The notes beneath the pieces are model-generated. The model had not been told where the DNA came from. It searched no databases and was given only the letters and a program-made list of their open reading frames with translations. From contig JABUQX010002554.1 in assembly GCA_015478945.1 (NCBI GenBank), forward strand, positions 15,001 through 39,934: 24,934 nucleotides of DNA. Direction: 5' to 3'. The first letter of the stretch is position 1. Each line of letters opens with the position of its first letter. A program made the position numbers and the translations under genes. This stretch comes from Trachelipus rathkii. Taxonomy: Eukaryota; Arthropoda; Malacostraca; Isopoda; Trachelipodidae. Positions 1 through 10,101 of the stretch are shown piece after piece.

Positions 1-513
1 AAAATCTATAATATCTGAATTGGTGCATAGGCTACTCCAAATAGTATTGATCTGATAGATTTTCCAGAAGGTGTTGAAAGAATGCTCCTCCGATGGAGGA
101 AAATAGGATTCTTCACCGAAATTAGATGGTGTTGATGCGACCAAAGGTTTTTTCTTCAGTAATATTGTGGAAACAGCAAGTGATGGCAGATATGACCATA
201 TAATAGTTGAATATTATGATTTCAGCAACCCTAATTTCGATAAATTTTAGAGAATTTAGAGAAAAAGTTAAATAAAATACCTAGTTACATTTTTTGGCCC
301 CTAAAATAAATGCATTCAACTTAATTGAAGGTAGAGAAATCTTTCTCGCATCTCCAATTGAGGTAGTGGAAATTTAGACATATAGAAATATAGAACGTGG
401 GCTACTCTCTCCTCAGGCTAAGCTTCGTCTTACTCTGACGTAAATTGACTACACACGCTCCTTGAATAGGGTTCTGCCTTTGAGCGGTGGTAACTGTAAA
501 TAAAGAAAATCAC
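1..513. other. Left flank, no recognised gene
   Basis: This is AT-rich, normal-complexity DNA ahead of the TTA microsatellite. I see no conserved protein, tRNA or rRNA feature. The only notable item is an ATG-less reading frame on the minus strand, open from 213 through the window edge (71 codons). Its translation includes the stretch FGEESYFPPSEEHSF, which I do not recognise. That length is not exceptional by chance, so it is not called as an exon. Confidence 0.6.
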
Positions 514-759
<246 letters not shown>

Positions 760-844
760 AGTGTTTTTTTGTACGTAATTAAAAATTAATTTGTTATAAA
801 ATGATAAGCTTTAGTTAATTTACTTACCTATATACTTCTGCAAT

Positions 845-2473
845 TTAAAATGTAGATTTTGAAGATTTTCTACTGTAGTTTGCTTGAGGAACATCCCTTT
901 TAATTAAGTCCCCAACAATAGTCTGCAAGCATATTTGGATTCCAATTTCCCTGATAACGTTTTTCGATAGTTGAAATATCTTGGTGGAATCGCTCACCAT
1001 GCTCATCGCTTATAGCGCCTAGATTGCATTTAGGGAAAAAGTCGTGTGAATGAAAGAAATGTATTTTTAGGGACATGTTATCCATTTAGCTATAATTTTG
1101 AATGAAGTTCGGAAACTGAGTTTTATATAGATTGTCGTATGTGCCCTGAAACCAAGGAGTTACTGACCTTGCAAGGATCTCAATGCAGGAGGTTTTCAAT
1201 ATTATTCAAGCTTTCATCAAAGTGATGTTCCTTTTATCTCCCTTATTTGTGGGCCTAAATATACCCTCTTTAATTTAGCCTCACTGACTAGGAAATTTCT
1301 TATTTACGTATAGGAACCCTTAGACCACTTTTATCCATCGCTTTTACAAAATTTTTCATTAACTCGAGTTTGATGTGCAAAGGAGGAAGATGATATACGA
1401 GTTCAGGTTTCAGAAGTGGTTGAAAAACTTGCCTTCCAGGTATTGGGTTTCTTTTGAAGGCTGTTGCACTGTGACAAAGGATTTTTGCAATCTCTGCTAT
1501 CCCACTCGCACAGGAAACAACAAAATTTAGTATATCATTGTTGGAGACCTATAACAAAAGTGCTATAACTTTTTAATCGCCGCATATATTCCAAGATTGC
1601 TGTATCGCATTTTCGATAACAAAATTTTTCATGCTGTCGTAGGCCTCTTTCATATGGGTTCCATAGGCAATTAGAGCCGAAGGTTTCACATTTCCATTAT
1701 GAAGAAGCACTGCTCTTAAACTGAGTTTAGAAGAATCTATAAACAATCTCCATTCCTTAGGATCATGACAGTCTCCTAATTCTCTCATTAATGAATCAAT
1801 ATTTATCCTATTATACTAAATTACGTCTGAGAAAAAGCGTCGAATTCTTCTTCGCGGTCGCCGATAAGAGGAAATTGTAGTTTCCCTTCACCAAGGAGAT
1901 TCCAACCTTGTCTAGCCAATAGTTCTGCCTGTTTCTTTGACAATGGTAGATCGCGAACTAGATCATTGAGTTCATGCTGATTAATTCTATAAGGTTCTGT
2001 TACATTCCATCATAATCAAGGTCTTCAAAGTCGTCATTTTCTGGACGTAATTGTAATCTTCGTCAGAGTTTTCTGATAGAATTCACATTTTCAGGTGTGG
2101 TGCAAGGGATAGCAAGCTCTTCGCTGTGAGGAACAGACCTTATTAGCCGAAGGTAGGTTTGGACATTTAATGGTCTTCTTTGATTGTTATTCCAGCAATT
2201 TTTTGTAATGCAAAAATAACAGTCCAATGCGTGATCCTTTGGTTCCTTCCATATCATTGGAATTGCAAATGGCATATGTCTGGACTATCCGTTAAGCCAA
2301 CCACTCAGTAATGTTACACAAGACGCATAGCAAATATGAGGTGCCAAGATTTATCTTGATCACCAAGCTTAATTTCAAATTAAAGTTTTATGCTTTTTTA
2401 TTAAGGGAGTAATATTCCTCATTTGGGACTTCAGCGTTACATCACAAATGTAAAAAAATTTGTTTGGATCATT
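845..2473 (-). pseudogene. Decayed multi-copy animal protein, probable transposase-like
   Basis: Reading the minus strand from 2473 to 845 recovers a whole protein in pieces, in order. An N-terminal NDPNKFFYIC segment is followed by ITPLIKK and KLGDQDKSW (2370-2341). After a one-base deletion comes a C-x2-C segment (CYASC), then GWLNG and a stop. [15 protein letters not shown] (from 2275) is followed by [13 protein letters not shown] and an acidic linker. Next come ELNDLVRDLPLSKKQAELL (2000-1821), EWRLFIDSSK with LLHNGN (1788-1576) and ICGD followed by a stop. FCCFLCEWDSRD (1525-1490), LPPLHIKLELMKNFVKAMDK (1392-1324), GPQIRE (1255-1238), SDEHGERFHQDI with MLADYCW (1085-908) and, after a shift, RDVPQANYSRKS ending in a stop at 847-845. 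I recognise these motifs from memory as an abundant uncharacterised family in animal genomes. The span corresponds to about 540 codons, which fits a near-complete copy. At least four stops and several frameshifts make it non-functional. A transposase role is inferred from context and motif layout. Confidence 0.86.
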
Positions 2474-2540
2474 TTAACAATTTCGTGGAATTTTAAAAAA
2501 AATATCATACAGTACCAGTATGTAAATTATAATTTGGACA

Positions 2541-2634
2541 TTATATATATATAGTTAAAAAGATTTTTATTATTATTTTAAATTCTCTTATAATATATAT
2601 ATTTTTATATATATATATATATATATCTAAATAT

Positions 2635-2732
<98 letters not shown>

Positions 2733-2949
2733 CCATACTGTATACTATACTATAACATGCTCTATATAACATATGTATATGCTGTAATAACCAACAATAA
2801 TATATATAGATAATAGTTGTATATACATATGTATATATAGCCTCAACCTTAACCTTCATGCTGCTATAGCTGTAACATATATCAACATATGCTGCTATAT
2901 ATATATATATATATATATGTATAACTTAACATATATATATATATATATA
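2541..2949. repeat. (TA)n microsatellite cluster
   Basis: Several TA arrays lie here; the longest is near 2645-2698. They are separated by short interruptions, two of which share the motif ATGCTGCTA (2858 and 2889). The cluster lies just upstream of the pseudogene's 5' end, inside the putative transposon, so it has probably enlarged the element relative to its original size. Confidence 0.93.
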
Positions 2950-3248
2950 AAATCAACATCCATATTAATATCACACACTTCACATTCAACGTCCAGATGC
3001 AAACTGAAGGCAAACTGACTCACAACGTTGAACCGAGGTTTTATTTACATCAGTTCACTTCAGCCACTATTTTCATCCAACTTTGGCATTTATTATCTAT
3101 TTTCTGGTTCCTACTTGTTATGCGCTTTTATATTGCAGATCACTTACTTTTTTTTTTTTATAAAAATCGCAAGAAAATAGTTAAATAACAAGACATTTGA
3201 CATAGAATTTAAAAGTTTTATGAAATATGGCAAATGTTTTTATATTAA
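2950..3248. other. Element 5' flank, unrecognised
   Basis: These are about 300 bases of normal-complexity AT-rich DNA between the TA arrays and the right TIR, upstream of the minus-strand pseudogene. In an intact copy this would be where a promoter or 5' untranslated region lies. I see no clear promoter motif or coding similarity. Confidence 0.5.
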
Positions 3249-3349
3249 GCCCGTTGTTCAAATTTGGAGGTTATATTCGTTTTCAGCGTACCGAAAATAC
3301 ATAAGAAACAGTTCATGAAACCATTTAACAAAATTTCTGTCGTCCAGTG
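3249..3349 (-). repeat. Right terminal inverted repeat
   Basis: This is the reverse-complement partner of 649-759. Its outer end is TGTCGTCCAGTG (3338-3349), an exact inverse of the left terminus, and its inner end GCCCGTTGTT mirrors the AACGGGC at the inner edge of the left repeat. It is followed directly by TTAT and a (TG)n array. Confidence 0.72.
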
Positions 3350-3351
3350 TT

Positions 3352-3353
<2 letters not shown>

Positions 3354-3384
<31 letters not shown>

Positions 3385-3477
3385 TATTATTATTATTATT
3401 TTTGTGTGTGTGTGTGTGTGTGTGTGTCATATATTGTATTATTATTATTATTATTTTATTATTATTATTATTATTTT
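3354..3477. repeat. Compound (TG)n/(TTA)n microsatellite
   Basis: The order is (TG)n at 3354-3381, (TTA)n at 3382-3402, (TG)n at 3403-3427, a short CATATATTG spacer, then (TTA)n at 3437-3477. The same two repeat types, on the same strand, resume on the far side of the foldback element. This suggests one compound array that was split by insertion. Confidence 0.93.
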
Positions 3478-3507
3478 GGTCAGCGTTCAGATTGTCCCGT
3501 GATATGT

Positions 3508-3706
3508 ATCTTAAAAACTATTAATTCTGTAAAACGGAATACATTGCAGGAATGCTGGTCCAAATTTAGTGCAGAAAATGTAAAAAAATAAATAAATAAA
3601 AATAAAAAATAAAAAAAAATATATCTCAAAAACTACAATAGCTAGCGAAAAGGAATACATTTTGGAATCCTGGTTGAAATTTCACATAGGAAAATGTAAA
3701 AAAATA
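3508..3706 (+). repeat. Two diverged direct subrepeats, left arm
   Basis: Unit one (3508-3590) and unit two (3622-3706) align throughout. Both begin TATCT(T/C)AAAAACTA, share GGAATACATT near the middle and GGAAT(G/C)CTGGT after it, and end GAAAATGTAAAAAAATA or near that. The period is about 114 bases, with A-rich sequence between units. Confidence 0.75.
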
Positions 3707-3837
3707 AAAAAATAAAAAAATTATTATTAATAATATAATCATATGATTAGAGGCCTATTTAGAGACCTTTTATTGGTTTCTCGTTAAAATAAATAGACTT
3801 TCTATTAAATTTTGCTTTTTTTTTACTAAGAATACCC

Positions 3838-4085
3838 AGGGTATACCGCACCGATAGCAGAGGTCAGGGTCTCTCGGCCTTCCGGGGAACACAGGGAGGA
3901 CTAATTCCCCCCTCCAGGGGAGGGTCTCCGGAACCGCTCTTTGGTATTTTATTTGTGTGTGTCGCAGGGGGTTCTCGCCCTCCCTACGGGTTATAAATCC
4001 CCACCCTGTGTTCCCCTGTCAGCTTCCATTGCCGATGTAATACCTTCTAGTATAGATACTATGTCCCCCGCCGGCTGGAGCCCCC
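3838..4085. other. GC-rich palindromic core of the foldback element
   Basis: Its composition is clearly richer in G and C than the rest of the readable region. It contains a perfect 13-bp inverted repeat, GGGGAACACAGGG at 3884-3896 and its complement at 4004-4016. Weaker pairing continues outward (CACCGATAGCAGAGGTCAGG opposite CATCGGCAATGGAAGCTGAC). The loop is about 107 bases. No convincing reading frame or RNA family is visible. The left side carries about 130 extra AT-rich bases (3707-3837) with no partner on the right. Confidence 0.65.
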
Positions 4086-4103
4086 TAAATATATTTTGTT
4101 TAT

Positions 4104-4189
4104 TTATTTTTTTACATTTTCCATGTCTGAAATTTTTACCAGGATTCCAAAAATGTGTTTTTTTTTTTCGCTGTAGCTATTGTAGTTTT

Positions 4190-4228
<39 letters not shown>

Positions 4229-4261
4229 TCTGCTCTCTTATATATATGCTGCTAACATATA

Positions 4262-4299
<38 letters not shown>

Positions 4300-4410
4300 A
4301 ACATTTTCAGCACTAAAATTGGACCAGCATTCCAGCAATGTATTCCGTTTTACTGTAGCATTAATTAATAGTTTTTAAGATATATATGACGGACAATCGA
4401 AACGCTGGCC
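4104..4410 (-). repeat. Right arm of foldback, with (TA)n insertions
   Basis: It is the reverse complement of the left-arm subrepeats in the expected order: inner unit 4113-4196, outer unit 4302-4410. The two units are pushed apart by TA arrays at about 4191-4227 and 4264-4296. The spacer between those arrays contains ATGCTGCTA (4246-4254), also seen in the TA cluster near 2858-2897. Confidence 0.75.
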
Positions 4411-4443
4411 TTATTATTATTATGTATTATTATTATTATTATT

Positions 4444-4488
<45 letters not shown>

Positions 4489-4543
4489 TATTATTATTAC
4501 TATTATTATTATTATTATCATTATTATTATCATTATTATCATT
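4411..4543. repeat. Compound (TTA)n/(GT)n/(TTA)n microsatellite
   Basis: (TTA)n with one interruption covers 4411-4446, (GT)n covers 4447-4486, then imperfect (TTA)n with ATC variants runs to about 4543. It mirrors in content, and matches in strand, the array at 3354-3477 on the other side of the foldback element. Confidence 0.93.
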
Positions 4544-4820
4544 TTTATTGCATTATCAATATTTTTTCAGGAGCTCTATGAGCGATCTGAAAATCATTAA
4601 GTAAAAAGACGAAGAAAAAAAGGGTGGAAATTGAAAGAAAATGTCAATAAGACGTAAAAAAAAACGAAAATATAAAATATTTTTTCACAGGGAAGGAAAA
4701 GAAGAATAAAATGTGGCCTATGGCACTGGGTTATTAGAATTATTTTATCTCTGGCACTGAGGAGTAATTCTATCCCTTCATATTTTTCATTTTCACACAG
4801 CAAATTTTCTCCTTTAAAAT
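4544..4820. other. Unrecognised AT-rich interval
   Basis: This is normal-complexity DNA with no recognised coding, RNA or repeat similarity. Short frames in it contain nothing resembling a known protein. Confidence 0.5.
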
Positions 4821-5107
4821 TTCAAGATTAATTCTTAGTTAGTTATTATCATCATTATACGCATATAAAATATGCTTCCTACTTCCGTAACTTTAACAAT
4901 TACTGCTCTTGAGGTTTTCATCTTTATCTTGTTCGCGCTCTTCTCCTTCATTCTTCTTTCTTTTAAACTTTCAGGATTTATTTTTAGTTCGTTATTATCA
5001 TTTCGTATATATATATATTATATATATATATATATATACTCTTATATATATATATATATATATCAGGATTTACTTATACTATAGTTATTATTGCATTATA
5101 TATATAT

Positions 5108-5141
<34 letters not shown>

Positions 5142-5545
5142 TAAAATATGTTTTTCTTTACTCAACAGTAAAAGCTGTTAAGGTTTTCATTTATATCTTT
5201 ATCACCTTTATGTTCTTCTTTCCTCTATTTCTTTGAAATGTTCAGAATTTATTCATAGTTCATTATTATCATCATTACATGCTTATAAAAATATACTTTC
5301 TAGTTTTCGTACTAGTAACAGTAAAATATATTAACATATTCATCTATGTCATTTTCGCTTTTTATTCTCAATCATTCTCTTTTTGTTTAATATTTTCATA
5401 ATTAATTCCCAGTTCATTTGTCATCATTATATGCATCTTAAAATATTCTTTTTTCTTTATGTTCTCAAGAGTAAATGTTGTTAAGGTTTTTCTTCTATAT
5501 CATGTTTGCTTTCTTCTTTATTCCGACTTTATCAAAATTCTCTTC
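4821..5545 (+). repeat. Tandem array of four ~150-bp units
   Basis: Units start at 4821, 4970, 5241 and 5395. Each opens with TTCA(A/G/T)(G/A)A followed by a TTTATT or TTAATT-like block, then AGTT(A/C)(G/A)TT and TTATCATCATTA. Each then has TGC or CGC plus ATATAAAA-like sequence, a TAACA(G/A)TA-like block, and a pyrimidine-rich half containing GTTTTCATCTTTAT or close variants. Three units are 149-154 bp. The second is 271 bp because TA arrays have grown inside it. Unit four fades near 5545. Divergence is substantial, so this is an old array. Confidence 0.7.
5005..5142. repeat. (TA)n arrays within tandem unit two
   Basis: TA arrays lie at 5005-5038, 5043-5063 and 5096-5142. Between the second and third is a 38-bp segment (5063-5100, starting CAGGATTTA) that repeats the opening of unit two (4971-5009). 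A short internal duplication therefore seems to have accompanied the TA expansion. Confidence 0.85.
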
Positions 5546-5884
5546 TCTATGTAACTAAAAGGTTGACTAATGCTTATTATTCTCCTAATAATAAGTATTT
5601 AAATGTCTTCGCCTTTTTCATCTTTCTCACTTTTATCTCCTCTTCCCTTGCGATTTCATTTATATTAATATTTTTTATAATTTCAATTCACTCTTTCTTC
5701 AGTGCCCTCATTTTTATCTCCCCTCTGTCAGGGTGTAAGTTTTCCCCAATTCTCTAGCTTCATGACGCAAGGAAAAACCTCTTTTTTTATTCTTGGTTCT
5801 AAATTTTTACTTCTTTCATTTCTTCATTCATTTACATATCAAATGTTCAAAGGAGCATCACTAGTTGCGAAAATTTTTATAATA
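5546..5884. other. Unrecognised AT-rich interval before the sequence break
   Basis: This is pyrimidine-rich on the plus strand but of normal complexity, and it is the last readable sequence before the homopolymer-dominated region. I see no recognised gene. Hydrophobic short frames are explained by T-rich codons. Confidence 0.5.
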
Positions 5885-7404
5885 CCCCCCCCCCCCCCCC
5901 CCCCTCCCCCCCCCTCCCATTTTTTTTCCCCTAACCCTAAAAAAAGAAAAAAAATTTTTAACACCCTCCCAAAAACCTTTTTTTTTTTTTTGGGGCTCAG
6001 CTTTTTTTTTTTTTTTTGGGAAAAAAAAAAAAAAAAAATTTTCCCCCCCTTTTTTTAAAAAGAACTTTTTTCCCCCCATTAAATTTTTTTTTTTGGGGGG
6101 TAAGAGGGATAACCCCCCCATAGGCTTGGGATGTTTGGCCTTAATTTTTTTTTTTTTTTGGGTTTTTTTTTTGGGGAGTTGCCCCCCCCCCCCCTTCGAC
6201 CCTGCAGATGTACCTCCTTTTTTTTTCTTTTTATGTTTTTTTTAAAATTAAGATTAAAAAATAAAAAAAATTGTTTTTGCTTTTCTTAAAATGAACGAAA
6301 CCAAATTTGAAAACAGGATTAAATAAAAATTTTTGGCGGAAAATTTGATGAATCCCCCCAAAAAAAAATCAAAAAAAAAACTCCTTTAAACCTGTTTTTA
6401 AAAAAGTAAAAAAAAATGCAAAAAAACCTCCCCAAAAAAAAAAAAAAATTCCCCCTCCCATGTTTTTTTTTTTTGGGGGGGGTGGGGGTTGGTGGTTTGA
6501 GCTTAGGTTAAAAAAAAGAAGTTTTTTTAAAATCCAAAAAATATAAAAAAAAACCAAATATTAAGTCCCCCCCCCCCCCCCCCGCCCCCCTTTTTTTTTT
6601 TTTTTCCAAATAAAAAAAAAATTCTTTTTTTAATCTTCTCCAAAGTTTTTTCTTTTTTCATTTTGCCCCCGATTTTTTTGAAAAAAAGACCTTCAAATTT
6701 TAAACTTTTTTCCTTTCCCCCAAAGCTTTTTTTTTTTTTTTGGGGGGGGGGAAAAAAATAATTTTTTTTTTTGGATAAAAAAATAAAAAAATTTCCAAAA
6801 AAAATTTAAAAATCTCCCAAAAAAAAAAAAAAAAAACCATTTTAAAAAATAAAAAAAAACGCGCGCAAAAAATTTTTTTTTTCCCCAATTCCCCCAAAAA
6901 AACTCCCCTCAAAAAAAAAATGGGGGGTCCCCCCCCCCCCCTTTATTTTAAAAAATGAAATATTATTTTTTTTTTGGTCGTTTTTTCCCAAAAATTTTTC
7001 TCTCCATATTTTTTAAGCCAATTACCTTTATGGAAATTTTTCCCCATAAAAAAATATAACAAGTTAAATGTTTTTTTTTTCGAAAAAAAAAAAAATTTTG
7101 TCCCCCCTTTTTAAAAACTTCGGAAAATTAGTTCTACTCTACCTAATTACTTTTTTGTTTTCCTCCCCCCTTCTTTTTTGTAGATTTTTTTGTCTGGAAA
7201 GTTATCATTTTTCTTTCATTTTAAAAGAATAAAATGTTTCCCCCCCAAAAAAAAGTTAAAACAAAAAATAAAAAAAAACTTCTTCCATCACGCAACTTTT
7301 AAAAAAATTTTATTAAAAAAATTTTCCCCCCCGTTTTTTGGGGGAAAGTAAATTGTTTTTTTGTGAAAAAAAAAAAAAAAAAAAAAAAAAAACAACAAAA
7401 AAAA

Positions 7405-7438
<34 letters not shown>

Positions 7439-9545
7439 CTTAAACCATAAACTAAAAACGTTTTTTTTTGAAGAAAAAAATATTTTTTTTTTTTTTTTTT
7501 AAAAATCCTTCGTTTCCGCAAAAACAAAAAATAAAGAAAATTTTTAAATAAAAATTATTTTAAAAAAATTTTCTCAGGGGAAAAACCCAAAAACAAAAAA
7601 ATAATTTTAAAAGCTTTTTTTAGCCCCCCCCAAATTTGTTTTTTTTTTTTGCCAACCTTAAATATGCCACACCCAATTTTTTTTTTGTAGCTTTTTAAAC
7701 GTACCAAATACCCCTTCTTACTTTTTTTTCCCCCCCCCCCTCCCCCCCCCCCCCCCTATAAAAATTGGATTTTTTTTTTCCATATACCTTAAAAATTTTT
7801 TTTTTTTTTTTTTTTTTTTGGGTTTTTTTATTTTTTTTTTTTTTTTTTTTTTTCTCCCCCCCCCCCCTAAAGAAACTATTTTTTTTTTTTAAAAAAGAAA
7901 AAAAAAATAAAAATTTTTTTTTTTTTTTTTTTTTTTTTCTGTGGTTATATTACCATACCACCCCACTAAAAAGGAAAAAATAAGATAAAAAAAAACTTTT
8001 CCCCATTTTTTTTTTCCCACCCCCCCCTTTCCTTCCTAAGCCCCCCCATGGCCCCCTTTTTCCACAACCCAAAGAGCCTTTTTAATAAATCCCCTGGTTA
8101 ATTGGCAAAAAGAAAAAAAAAAAAAAAACCCCTCTAAAAATGGGTCCCCCCCCCCCCCCCTTTATCTTTTTTAAACGAAACCCAATTTAAAAGAAATCAA
8201 AATTTGTAAAAATTTTTGGAATGTATTTATCGTCACTTAACCTACTTTGGCCATTTAAAAGTGTTTTTTTTAAATGCCCAAAAAAAAAACCTTGGGAAAA
8301 GAAAAGGGTTTTTTTTTTTCCCCCCCCCCATCTTTTAAAAAAAAAAAAAAAAAAAGTCCCCTCCAAGTTTTTTTTTTTGGAAAAAATAACCATACACAGG
8401 GTTTTTTTTTTCCCCCCCCCCCCTGAAAAAAAAAATTTTTTTTTTTTTTACCCCGGGTTTTTTTTTTTTTTTTTTTACCCCCCTTTTCATCCTTTTTTCC
8501 CCCCCTTTTTTTTTTAACAAATTTTTGCACTTCATATTAGAACAAATTTTTGTTTTTTTTTTCTTTGGGAAAAAAAATTTTGGGGAAAAAAAAAAATAGC
8601 GGGTTTTTTTTTTTTCTTTTTAAAAAAAAACTTTTTGTTCACACATGCAATTTTTAAAAATTTTTAAAAAAAAAGGGGGGGGAAAAAAATTTTTCCCCAA
8701 AATTAAGAATTTGGGGGTTTTTTTTTTAAAAAAAAAATTTGGGGTTGGGGTAAAAGTTTCCCCATTTTTTGAAAAAAAAAGGTAAAACGTTCTAAAATAG
8801 GGCTAAGCCACCCTTTTGGGGGGTAAAAAATTTTTTTTACGTTTTTTTTTAAAAAAAAAAGGAAAACCCCTGGGGGCCCCCCCCGTTTTTTTTTTTTTTT
8901 GTTTTGGGGCAAAAAAAATGATCGGGGAAAAATCTTGGGGGAAAAAAAACCCCCTTTGTTGTTTTTTTCCCCCATTCCCAAAAAAACCTGGGTTGTTTTT
9001 TTTTTTTTTTAAAAACTTATTTTTCTTAAAAATTAGGGAAAAAACCCAAAAAAATTGAAGAACATAAAAATTGTAAAAATTTTTTTTTTTTTTTTTTTTT
9101 TAAAATTTCAATCCAGAAATGTTTGGGGGGGGAAAAGGTTTTCCGCCAAAATAAAAATTTTTCCCCAAAAAATTACAATAAAAAAAAAAAAATAAAAAAA
9201 AAAACGGTTGGTTTTTTTTTTTTTTTTTTTTTTTTTTATCACCACCGATCTCCTTTTTTTTTGGGGTTTTTTTTTTTTTTTTTCTAGACCAATTGAAAAA
9301 AAAAATGATTATTTTTTTTATTTATCTTTCTTTAAGGAAAAAAATAATTTAAAAAAACTTTTAAAAAATTTTAAAATAAAATAAATCATGTTTTATTTAT
9401 TTTATTTTTTTTTGGCTCACGGACTCCAGACTAAAAAAAAAACTTTTGCTTTTTTTTTTTTTTTTTTTTTTATTAATTGGACAAAAAATAATTTAAAAAA
9501 AATTTGTTTACTAATAATTTTGAAATAATTTTTCTTTTGTTTTTA
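5885..9545. other. Homopolymer-dominated, unreliable sequence
   Basis: It begins with a run of 20 C (5885-5904). Nearly every base sits in a run: 27 A at 7366-7392, 30 T at 7409-7438, and many C and G runs of 8-17. Runs of all four bases are interspersed, which is not typical of any repeat class I know. Short legible islands remain, for example TTCGACCCTGCAGATGTACC at 6197-6216 and 8220-8265. No gene can be supported. The most likely cause is uncorrected long-read error. Confidence 0.85.
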
Positions 9546-9895
9546 AAAAAGGAAAGAAAAAAAATAAATAAATATTATAAATAATTACTAAAACAAATAA
9601 TATATTAAAATTTAAAATTATATAAAAATAAAATTAATATTTTAAAAATATTATTTTAATATTAATATATATATATTATTAAGATAATTAATTATAATAT
9701 AATTAAAAAATTTCAATATAACCAAAATAATTATTATATTTTTATTATATATAAAATAAAATAAAAGTTATTAGATAAACATATTAAAATTAATAATAAT
9801 TTAAAACCAAACTATGTTTCTAAAAGTAAAAAAAAAATTTTAAAAATTTTTTTTAATAAAATTAATTTTACTTTTATTTATAATTTTTTTGTTTA
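9546..9895. other. A/T-only tract
   Basis: It is almost entirely A and T, without a fixed period, and with only scattered C or G near 9780-9825. It is possibly a (TA)n or (TTA)n array read with errors. No gene. Confidence 0.7.
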
Positions 9896-9988
9896 AGAAA
9901 AAAAAAAATTTTAAAACCCCGGGGAAAAAAAAAGCCCGGGAAAAAAAAAAAAAAAAAGTTTAAAAAGAAAAAAAAAATAAAAGCCCCT

Positions 9989-10025
<37 letters not shown>

Positions 10026-10070
10026 TTAGGCCTATCATTTTGAAATTAAGCGGCTCTGACCCAGCCCCCC

Positions 10071-10101
<31 letters not shown>

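Larger units (their letters stand above)
3478..4410. mobile_element. Non-coding foldback (MITE-like) element, 933 bp
   Basis: The ends are inverted copies: GGTCAGCG at 3478 and CGCTGGCC ending at 4410. The outer arms 3478-3580 and 4302-4410 pair closely. They share the string ATCTTAAAAACTATTAAT, GTAAAACGGAATACATTGC and GGAATGCTGGTCCAA. The inner arms 3620-3697 and 4113-4196 also pair, sharing CTACAATAGCTA, TTTGGAATCCTGG and AAAATGTAAAAAAATA. Each arm consists of two diverged direct subrepeats. The right arm is enlarged by (TA)n arrays. There is no coding capacity, so it would depend on a transposase made elsewhere. Flanks on both sides are TTA repeats. I do not recognise the family; termini differ from those of the 649-3349 element. 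Confidence 0.78.

Noticed and set aside
1..213. Minus-strand frame open for 71 codons to the window edge
   Set aside because: No start codon, no recognisable domain, and the length is within chance expectation for this composition across six frames. It could be an exon, but nothing supports that.
3264..3591. Two overlapping plus-strand frames with valine-cysteine and tyrosine runs
   Set aside because: They are translations of the compound TG/TTA microsatellite and the left foldback arm.
3941..4255. 104-codon plus-strand frame
   Set aside because: It runs through the GC-rich core, right arm and a TA array (ending in isoleucine-tyrosine repeats); the non-coding foldback structure explains it better.
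4386..5121. Plus-strand frames rich in Y, V, C, I and L, some hydrophobic enough to resemble membrane proteins
   Set aside because: They are microsatellites and T-rich tandem repeats; hydrophobicity comes from T-rich codons.
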